From Anisus vortex (lineage: Eukaryota; Mollusca; Gastropoda; Planorbidae): DNA of 64,000 nt. The translations under genes and the position numbers were made by a program. Shown here piece after piece: positions 57,601 to 64,000 of this stretch; within the stretch, counting starts at the first letter, position 1; each line of letters begins with the position of its first letter. The notes below the pieces were generated by a model. That model did no database searches, was not told where the DNA came from, and saw only the letters and a program-made list of their open reading frames with translations. The stretch is from the NCBI GenBank assembly GCA_949126835.1, contig OX421499.1:27160490-27224489 (forward strand). Direction: 5' to 3'.

Positions 57601-60600
57601 AAATATTGAAAAAAATTAAAGCATAAGACTTTTTGAACATTTTTTTTTAAAATAAATATACCTTTTTTTGTACTTAAAGAAATATATTTTACACAATTCA
57701 GGGAGAGGTGTAATTTATTTTGTATCTAAAATATAGGAAAATAATTAAATAATTTATTGTTCAGTATATTAATACTGAAATTTTCTTTCTCATAATTATC
57801 AATATGTTTAATAAAAAATTTTAACATAACAAATGTCACAAGAGGAAAAACTAGAAGACTTTAGATTTGTCTTAGAATTGGAGACCTGATGTTTAATAAA
57901 GCTATTTGGTAAACATAAAAAAAAAAAAAATTATGAGATGAAAGCACAGAAAACTTTGGCCATGTTTTAGAATTGGAGATGCAATGTTTAATTTAACAAT
58001 TTCTAGCTTACATCCTCCAGCAATTAGATCCTGGACAAACTGTTGAGCTTCTTGTATTGTCTTTGTTTCAACTGACACCAACTCACTTTTCCACTTAATT
58101 ACAACATCACTGAAACAAAAATATTTGGGGACCAGGGTAAATAATAAACGAATACAAACATTATTGTTTTTTGCCTCTGATCAACAGTTTGTCTCAATTA
58201 CACATCTTACAATCTGTCATTTGAATAAGTTTTCCCGTTTCAACAAACATGTTGTAAGAATACAAAACAAGAATGGAACATAGCCTTGTTTACATGATGG
58301 AGCTGTGTTTTTCTTTACATTACTCTCAGTCATTGAGCATCTACAGTTTAGCATGCATTACTTGCTTTTATTGTGAAATATATATATATAAAGTAACTGA
58401 TGTGTATCATATTTGATCCCCATCGGCAAATTTAAAGAAACGTGACCTTATTGTCTCATATCTCATTACCTTTGCGATCTCGCTTCTGACATGTGTCTTC
58501 CCTAGCATACTATAGTGGTTAGCGTCTTAGACTGCCATGATGGCAACCTGGGTTCGATTCCACACTCACTGATACCTTTCTTTTTTTCTTTTCTCCTTTT
58601 TTTCCATTAATATTACTTATTTTTTAAAGATTGTAAAGAATTGTACAAATTTCGTATTGGACAATAGAACGGTATGGCCACATAACCAGAGCCAATGATC
58701 TTGCCAAAACCATTCTGTACGTCACCACCAGAGGAGGGAGAAAGGGAGGAAGACAAAAGAAACGGTGGGAGGGTAACCTCAGGGAGTGGTCAGGAATAAA
58801 ACTGTGTGACACTTTGAGAAAGGCTGAGAGACAGGAGGAATGGAGGAGGCTCGTTTACATGTCATCTATGGCGCCCCAACGGTCAAACAGACTACGGGAT
58901 ATGTAGGATGTAGGAAAGAATTTTAGGACTTCAAGCTTTCCTAAAGTGTTTGCAGTAAGTAAAATCTAATAATTATATTTAAGACGCACGCAGAAGACGG
59001 GTGTTTGATTCTCATCCACAGGGATAGTCCTTCCACGGGCAACGCCTGGCAATTTAGCTTTTTGTTAAATAAAAAGAGGCCTATTTATTTTAAATTACTT
59101 TTGTAACCGATTTCAGTAAATAATAATTATTAAAAAAAAATTTGTACATCTATAGCTTTCTGTTCATTGTAGTTAAATTTTTTCCCGGGCAGCGCCGGGG
59201 AATTTAGCTTGTCTTTAAATAAAATAGTGGACGAAAATAAAAAATCAAGTGCTGATAGTGGAAAAAAAATCAAGTGCTGATAGTGGAAAAAAAATTGTCA
59301 AGCAATTTAATTTAAAATGACTTCAAACTTGCGATAATCAGTGTGAATGTCCCATTTATTGTATTATAAAATTGTTAATTATTTTAAATTTTCTAATATA
59401 ATATATACACAATTTAAAACATTTTATTTCTTTGTATTAGATTTAAAATTTTTTTTTTATACTTGATAGTGTTTATCTCATTGAAACGCTTAGGTGATAT
59501 GTGTAACCTAATAGTAGTAGAGCATTTTACAAGCTAATTCACGGTACTTGTTCATAAGGGGATGTATGTATACTCAAACAGTATTACAAAAAATATGCGT
59601 TCCCGCTCAATGTAAAAATATTAAACAATACCAAATGCATTAAAAAACAAAAAAACTGACCTAAATTTAATAAGGTTGAATCTATCCTGAGGCTGAAGAT
59701 CATTAAGAATGACAGTCATGGCGTTCTTAAGTTGGTCCAATTTAGACCCATACATAGATCCAGAGACATCAACCACAAATATGATATCTTTAGGAATGGG
59801 AGGTAAACTGGGAGCGAAGAAATGTATAAAGTAGCCATCTACCATCTGAAATAGTAAAAGACAACATTGTTTCATCTCAGGCATAGAGAAAAACTAAATT
59901 CTCTCAAATTATGTGTTTTACAGAAAGTAACATTAGGTTGTTTTTTTTAATGAACTAGTCAATATTTTTGTTAACTGGTTAATGTTTTGCAAATAAAACA
60001 CGTTTTTTTTAGCTCCTGAAATAAATTAACAAAAAATAAATAAAATACATTTTAAACAGAAATAAGATTTTCTTAGGGAAGTAATTTGTTATAACTATCA
60101 CATTAGCTATCTAACAATAAGAACAGAAGTGATGAAATGTACCCCTGGCAGTGTTGGCACATGAACACACCTATATAGTTAACTAAGAAAATAAGAGTGT
60201 GTTTTTGCACTGTGTAGGGATACCACAAATTAGTTCAAGTCTATTTAATTCCAGGAGGGTATCCCTGAGTCTACATAACTCCGATGGGCACCTGACATTA
60301 GTTTGGTAAAAGTTAAGGCGAGTGGGTGTTGTGCTGACCACACAATCCCCTAGTATGCTGTGGCAACAGAATCTGATGAAAGCTACTTTGCCAGCCCTAT
60401 GAGTCAATTTTGTCAGACATGATTACTTTACCATTTAATTCCTACAGCCTAAATACCACAACTCTATTCAAGGCCTTGGGGGACCCTAATATTATAGATG
60501 TAAAAAAAGCCAGCATAAAACAATCATATCATTTTCCAATGCATGAGCCAAAAAGCATGGAAGCATTGCGCTGAATGCTAAAGGCGTCTCTCAAAACCTA

Positions 60601-63244
60601 CCAGGATTTCTCCACCTGGCTTGTGTTCCACATCATACTGTACAGTGAACTTGGCAGAGATGCCTTTATCTCCTTGTTCTGCTTGGCTTGGCCTGTAAAC
60701 AATGTGTGCAGTTTCAGGTGTGGGCCTGTCCACCACAATCAAATCACCACCAACTGATTAAAAAAAACATAACAACAACAACAAAATTAGGTCAGAGTAG
60801 AAGAGTCAATGATTAATGTTTAAAATGTACAGCAGGTATCAATACACACAAATTTACAGTAAGTCAAACCAAACTAAATTACTTCAACTAACAATCTAAA
60901 ATGTCAATACAATCAATCAATTCAAGTCAAATCAGGATTTTAGGAAGTAGGTCTACAAGAAGAATTTATTCACAGAAGACCTTAAAGCAGGGGTATCACT
61001 GAGATGCTGAAAAACATTAGCATGTTAACTGTTAAAGTAGACCACACATGTGTAAACAAAGAAGCCTGCTGAGGTAGGCTTTAAGCTGTAAAAACCAGTG
61101 TGTGGAACATTTAATGTGCACACGTTTCGCCATTGCACCTAATAATAATTGGTCACTTATATAGCGCCTCACTCCATGCTAATGGAAAGCATGCTCAGCG
61201 CGCTTATAAAAACAAAACGACAATAAATTAACATTATGCATGTGAGTTTGAAAATTGGCTATTCGCCTATATGATCAGTTTATTTCTAAAGTGTTGAGAG
61301 AATACTCCCATGAAGTCCTGTGGCCCACACGACTAGCAATGGCAGCAACTTGGGTCAATGTTGTAAACCACAACTCATCACAATCCAGGCCTGGGCTTAA
61401 CAGGGTTGCAGAGCGAGCAGGTTTTTTTTGTTTTGTTCTGTTATAAATCCATTTCAGTTCTACTCTTGTCAAGATTTTCTTAGCTACAGCTCTGTTTCAA
61501 AAACTTTAGCATATAATAACACTACACTTGTACAATCAGAAAAAAAATTACAATTTTTCAGGCTACCTAAAAATATAAGAAAGCACTATTAGATGATTCT
61601 AAGGATTTCACAATTAGAGTCAATATACATCAACAACAAAAAATACTAAAGCCCTCAGAATTCCCAGGATCAACAATGAATTATATCTTAACAATAATTC
61701 TGGAACATTGAAAAGATGAAGCTTATCCAGGTTACACTTGAATGAATGCCAGTTTAACTCCATAATGAATGAATGCCAGTCTAACTCCATAATGAATGAA
61801 TGCCAGTCTAAATCCATAATGAATGAATGCCAGTCTAACTCCATAATGAATGAATGCCAGTCTAACTCCATAATGAATGAATGAATGCCAGTCTAAATCC
61901 ATAATGAATGAATGCCAGTCTAAATCCATAATGAATGAATGCCAGTCTAACTCCATAATGAATGAATGAATGCCAGTCTAAATCCATAATGAATGAATGC
62001 CAGTCTAAATCCATAATGAATGAATGCCAGTCTAAATCCATAATGAATGAATGCCAGTCTAACTCCATAATGAATGAATGCCAGTCTAACTCCATAATGA
62101 ATGAATGAATGCCAGTCTAACTCCATAATGAATGAATGAATGCCAGTCTAAATCCATAATGAATGAATGCCAGTCTAACTCCATAATGAATGAATGCCAG
62201 TCTAACTCCATAATGAATGAATGAATGCCAGTCTAAATCCATAATGAATGAATGCCAGTCTAACTCCATAATGCCCTTTTCACAATTTTAATACAGATAA
62301 CTCCTAATTTTGATTCAAAAGCCCTTAAAGAAAATATAATTACCTTCTGATATACTGTTAAGGAGTGAGTCTGTTTTTAAAACAGGTTTGTTAACTACTG
62401 TTAACCTTTCTTTTTCCTATAAGAAAAAAAATAGGACAAAGTTATCTTAAAATACATAGCAAAGAAGTAAATATAACATAAAATCACATTAAAATAGAAC
62501 CACTGATAAGAGCTTCAGTTGAATAAATACATCTACTTAAAGCACTTTGAAAACATCCAGTTTATTATTGAACAAAATTTAGGCTATAACAGATTTGCAA
62601 AAGCTGCACTTAGTCTGTTCAATCAAGTTGTGCTGAATACTTAACTTTATAAGACCAAATTTAGTGACAACACTCATTTCCAAACAGTGATACCTGAATA
62701 TAAATTTCGATCAGGAAATCCTCAACTCCTTGTCCAGGTTTTGCGTGAATTTCATGCTCGTACACCCCATTTTTTCTGCGCAGCAGTTCTTGATAGACCA
62801 AAGTGAAGGTCACAGCAGTGCCAGCCTTCACATTGACTGACACTGAAAAGGTGTTAGCGTTGCGGGGGCTAAAAATACGAGCAATTTGCTAGGTTTACTT
62901 ATACAATAGGTCAGATTTATTCAAATTTATCCTTCAATTTATAAAGATAGTGCTTTACTCATATAATTATAATCAATAAAAAAAAATCAATCCATTAGAA
63001 GGATATAGTTAAATACCAGCACTAAGAAACTCTCTTAGCTTCACATTTGTAAAGGTACAAGTTTCAATACATTTTGAAAAATGATAAGATATATATATTT
63101 AAAACATTTCTTTTATTATCAAATATTTACAATTGATCTTGCACTATTGCTGCACTTTGACCCCTGTTCACTTCTTTTTGATAATCTTGTTGTGCTGCTA
63201 ACTTTTCCTTGACAGTTCCATCATAAGTTTCATTATCAATCAGC
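42625..63244 (-). CDS. Inter-alpha-trypsin inhibitor heavy-chain-like protein (18 exons, 5' end off window)
   Basis: ITIH proteins are secreted VIT-VWA proteins; vertebrate ones bind hyaluronan. Exons: 63131-63244, 62694-62868, 62344-62416, 60602-60753, 59661-59845, 58012-58109, 56888-57588, 56185-56296, 54212-54274, 53762-53809, 53425-53472, 50637-50684, 48785-48820, 48340-48375, 45103-45207, 44690-44875, 44169-44282, 42625-42755. All splice phases agree, giving about 807 residues. The VIT domain covers the first three exons (DGTVKEKLAAQQDY, FSVSVNVKAGTAVTF). The VWA domain follows, with MIDAS DVSGS at 197-201 and FFLTDGEPTYSE. YKFVTALTAMIVKKPE precedes a variable linker of six small phase 1-1 exons. 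The C-terminal region (four exons) resembles ITIH_C. The usual DPHF before ITIH_C is DNPLPVF here. The signal peptide and first VIT exons lie beyond the right edge. Confidence 0.92.
43405..43715. repeat. 28-bp tandem array grown inside a SINE B copy
   Basis: About 11 copies of a 28-bp unit containing CTATGTGGCCACAACATACA. The left flank (CAATGGGGCAAGAGAAGAAG) and right flank (GGAATTGTGTAGCATATACA) match the sequence on either side of TCTGTGGCCACAGCATACT in SINE family B. The array thus lies inside a minus-strand SINE. It sits in the last intron of the ITIH-like gene and is open in three plus frames, without coding evidence. Confidence 0.85.
43840..44085. repeat. Tandem repeats of about 40 and 23 bp
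   Basis: Copies of GTTTGGCTTACGGCAATGTC spaced by about 40 bases are followed by units built on TTGATAGTTAATATGTG. The copies are imperfect and intronic. Confidence 0.7.
45688..45870 (+). repeat. SINE family A, best copy
   Basis: The head has GGCTGGTCCAGCGGTTAG (A box) and GTCGCGGGTTCTAGCCC (B box). The body has CCCTGCAGGAGTTTTGGGCC and the tail GTAATAATCTTCTACCTAG, then AAGGAACGTCTGTAA and ATAAGATC. The tail matches the 3' end of the resident CR1-like LINE. Not a functional tRNA gene: the arms do not pair as a cloverleaf acceptor. Confidence 0.82.
45900..47364. other. Intronic sequence, no gene recognised
   Basis: This part of the ITIH-like intron 14 is AT-rich with many A-runs. Short ORFs at 46741 and 47165 have no recognisable domain. 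The right border is a hAT end, so part of this may be an old hAT interior. Confidence 0.45.
47365..47413 (-). repeat. hAT end fragment, same family as 10819-12349
   Basis: The stretch GGGCCAGATGAGAGGGCCTC, later GTAGTTTGGAGACCCCTG, is the same as the right end at 12290-12349. The other end of this copy was not found. Confidence 0.7.
48855..48985 (+). repeat. SINE family B, tail fragment
   Basis: It reads GGCTGGGCATTGTGCTAGTC, CCCCTAGTATGCTGTGGCC and AACGCTGCTTCACTTGCCCC. It shows the undisturbed sequence from which the 28-bp array at 43405 grew. Confidence 0.75.
49015..49150 (+). pseudogene. LINE C-terminal fragment
   Basis: The stretch CCATATGCAAGGACAAATGT, later AGAATCAGTTGCCTCAACTG, parallels the PYARTNAYKYSFF...WNGLP region of the local CR1-like LINE. 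It is degraded. Confidence 0.5.
49440..50190 (+). pseudogene. Decayed hAT (EPM2AIP1/ZBED-like) 3' half
   Basis: A broken frame reads CEHLFSYMKSALSLQRNYST and later KYIPGIEQ, the C-terminal dimerisation region of hAT transposases. The end near 50110-50180 (GGCACACTGAAGGAATTTGT, CGCACTATTATGAAAAGG) matches the 3' ends at 14935 and 33553. An A-run and stops interrupt it. Confidence 0.6.
50315..50372 (-). repeat. CR1-like LINE internal fragment
   Basis: It matches the text at 36242-36300 of the open LINE (GAATATTCACT, then AATAAACCTTGCAGCTCTTT). Only about 55 bases remain. Confidence 0.6.
50400..50545 (+). repeat. SINE family A copy
   Basis: It carries GGCTGGTCCTCCAGTTAG, ACGCGGGTTCTATCCCTG, CCCTGCAGGAGTTTTGGGCC and GTAATAATCTTCTATCTAG. 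It is slightly shorter at the 3' end than the copy at 45688. Confidence 0.75.
51164..53200. repeat. 18-bp minisatellite, about 113 copies
   Basis: The unit is CTGAGGTATGGACACTAT with two common variants, one with ACACTATC and one with ATACTAAC, often alternating. Because 18 is a multiple of three and the unit lacks stops in most frames, the array is open on both strands over hundreds of codons (minus: repeats of VSIPQI and VSIPQL). It lies in the intron between exons 50637 and 53425 of the ITIH-like gene. I see no start signal or domain that would make it a gene. Confidence 0.93.
53260..54290 (-). repeat. Triplicated mini-exon plus intron block in the ITIH-like gene
   Basis: The exons 53425-53472, 53762-53809 and 54212-54274 each lie beside the same intron text: GCAAAAGTATAATAATTAC on their 3' side and ACCAATTCAA further out. 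The block starting GAGGAGGGACAGCATGTTC occurs at 53262 and 54043. All three exons are phase 1-1 and encode short Pro/Ser/Tyr-rich pieces (GPDPQYWGTPS, SGDPPFLAYPS, ASYLNPHSVAAFPPS). Adding or dropping any one keeps the frame, so they may be alternatively used. Confidence 0.85.
54333..54422. repeat. 44-bp tandem duplication
   Basis: Two copies of a unit containing CATTCAGATATCGAAGGCAT, followed by ATATCACACTGATATG. Intronic. Confidence 0.85.
55010..56095. repeat. Composite dispersed repeat with GATGACGTCA motifs
   Basis: Imperfect units of about 70 bases at 55660-55730 and 55735-55800 each contain AATTTAAACATGAAT and end in TTTGATGACGTCA; related older units lie at 55255-55370. The right side has ACATACATACATA repeats. 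A MITE end (55485-55562) sits within. The region lies in the intron between exons 54212 and 56185. The family is not recognised. Confidence 0.55.
58505..58910 (+). pseudogene. tRNA-like head and RTE-like LINE C-terminus
   Basis: A tRNA-like stretch (TAGTGGTTAGCGTCTTAGAC, then GGGTTCGATTCC) at 58511-58562 is followed at about 58660 by a frame reading GGRKGGRQKKRWEGNLREW, KAERQEEWRRLV and APQRSNRLRDM with a stop at 58905. The latter resembles the C-terminal tail of RTE/CR1-like LINEs. It lies in a VWA-domain intron and has no RT left. Confidence 0.65.
58983..59230 (+). repeat. Two related GGGCAACGCC repeat fragments
   Basis: CACGGGCAACGCCTGGCAAT at 59034 and CCGGGCAGCGCCGGGGAAT at 59184 are both followed by TTAGCTT and TTAAATAAA. 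They look like two copies of the end of one dispersed repeat. Confidence 0.5.
60205..60440 (+). repeat. SINE family B, body without head
   Basis: It reads ATCCCTGAGTCTACATAACT, GATGGGCACCTGACATTAG, CCCCTAGTATGCTGTGGC and ends near the exon-flanking intron. The tRNA-like head is missing. Confidence 0.7.
61140..61205 (-). repeat. L2/CR1-type LINE 3' end fragment
   Basis: Reversed, it contains GCGCTATATAAGTGACC and an ATTATTATTAGG tail, like the end at 30170-30210. Confidence 0.5.
61738..62272. repeat. 27/31-bp tandem array, about 19 copies
   Basis: The unit contains ATGAATGCCAGTCTAACTCC or the variant with TAAATCC. Some units have one additional AATG, giving 31 bp. The array lies in a VIT-region intron of the ITIH-like gene. 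Minus-strand ORFs over it (repeats of MELDWHSFI) are a by-product of the 27-bp period. Confidence 0.9.
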
Positions 63245-63264
63245 CTATGGAAAAACAAAAACAA

Positions 63265-64000
63265 ACCTAATCAATCCAATTTTATACTAGAAGCCAAACA
63301 TCTAAAAAGTAAATATAAAATAGAAAACATTGCAATTGAACCTACCCAACTCCACAGCCACTTCCCCCCCTGGGACCCAAGCCCTCCTCTAAAAATCAGA
63401 GACGAACTAAGCAACATAGGGAAAAACACCACACCCGAAATACTAAAAGAAGCAGTAAACAACATCATTAGAGAACAATACCCCCAAAATGCATGGACCA
63501 GAGTCTATACTGACGGGTCAACTGAAAAAGATTTGAAAAATGGAGGAGCCTGCATTTTCATAGAGTGGCCAAATGGAGAACTCCAGATAGCACTAGAGCA
63601 GAAAGAAAAGCAATTGAGCTTGCTGCAAATATACTAACAAGCCACACACAATCCTCCAACAGCCTGACTGTCATCTTCACTGACGCCAAAAACCAGTCTC
63701 TAAAAAACCCAAAATGCCCTGATCAACCAGTCACTCAGTACAGAACTTTTAAAACTGAGCAAAATAACTAAAGAACTGGTTCTCCAATGGATCCCTGGGC
63801 ATATACAAAATGAAGGAAATGACACTGCCGACACCTTAGCTAAAGCTGGAGGCAGACAAAACCAGACAGACCCATCTCTACACCCCGAAGAAAAAAAGGC
63901 AATACTCAAAAGGAATGAATCCGAAAGCTGAAACAAAACAACCAAAACATTGATGCTTACTACAAATTCTCCCGCCAATTTCAACACATTATCTTCAGAC
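63265..64000 (+). pseudogene. I/Jockey-group LINE fragment with RNase H domain
   Basis: The plus strand reads PPWDPSPPLKIRDELSNI, then YTDGSTEKDLKNGGACIF (RNase H motif YTDGS), then after a one-base shift TRAERKAIELAANIL (E motif) and VIFTDAK (D motif), then after further shifts VLQWIPGHIQNEGNDTADTL (WIPGH...GNxxAD). This RNase H follows the RT in I-type LINEs. The copy is 5'-truncated just beside an exon of the ITIH-like gene and continues past the right edge. Confidence 0.85.

Noticed and set aside
58511..58565. tRNA gene
   Set aside because: The B box is good, but no proper acceptor stem or anticodon arm could be drawn. It is treated as a tRNA-like repeat head.
61620..62095. ORFs with MELDWHSFI repeats
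   Set aside because: They are translations of the 27-bp array without other support.
62842..62845. Acceptor TTTTCAG giving an exon start at 62842
   Set aside because: Starting at 62868 after TTTTTAG adds PRNANTF, which fits the VIT family, and it joins in phase with the donor at 63131.

Overview
The window is eukaryotic, from an animal with AT-rich intergenic DNA, short GT-AG spliced exons and many mobile elements. The gene set, the repeat types and the very frequent octamer TAGGCCTA suggest a mollusc, most likely a gastropod. That is an inference; no single feature proves it.

Three host genes can be read exon by exon. (1) At 742-9451 on the minus strand lies BOP1, the WD40 ribosome-biogenesis protein of the PES1-BOP1-WDR12 complex. 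Nineteen exons give about 692 residues with consistent phases, and the last exon lies off the left edge. (2) At 33732-38389 on the plus strand lies a secreted tyrosinase of 396 residues in five exons, with both copper sites complete. (3) At 42625-63244 on the minus strand lies an inter-alpha-trypsin-inhibitor heavy-chain-like protein (VIT domain, VWA domain with a MIDAS motif, heavy-chain C-terminal region). Eighteen exons are visible and the first exons lie off the right edge. A run of six small phase 1-1 exons forms its linker, and at least three of them sit in duplicated intron sequence.

The 24 kb between BOP1 and tyrosinase is almost all mobile DNA. Its centre is a complete, apparently young LTR retrotransposon (17236-25312, minus) with 1.28-kb LTRs, a 5-bp target duplication and one uninterrupted 1542-codon Gag-Pol. 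Its order is protease, integrase, reverse transcriptase, RNase H. Integrase ahead of RT is the Ty1/copia order, but the domains are Ty3/gypsy-like, as in the unusual Gmr1-type group. Around it are two broken hAT transposons of one family in opposite orientation, remains of a second hAT family, several hAT-type MITEs with 8-bp target duplications, CR1/L2-like, RTE-like and I-like LINE remnants, and two tRNA-derived SINE families.

The introns of the two flanking genes carry tandem arrays: an 18-bp array of about 2 kb that is open in nearly all frames (51164-53200), a 28-bp array that grew inside a SINE (43405-43715), and a 27/31-bp array (61738-62272). An antisense LINE with a long open RT frame occupies the last tyrosinase intron.

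One SINE family shares its 3' tail with the resident CR1-like LINE, which suggests that the LINE machinery mobilises it. All exon boundaries come from reading splice sites and phases by eye; no transcript evidence was available.
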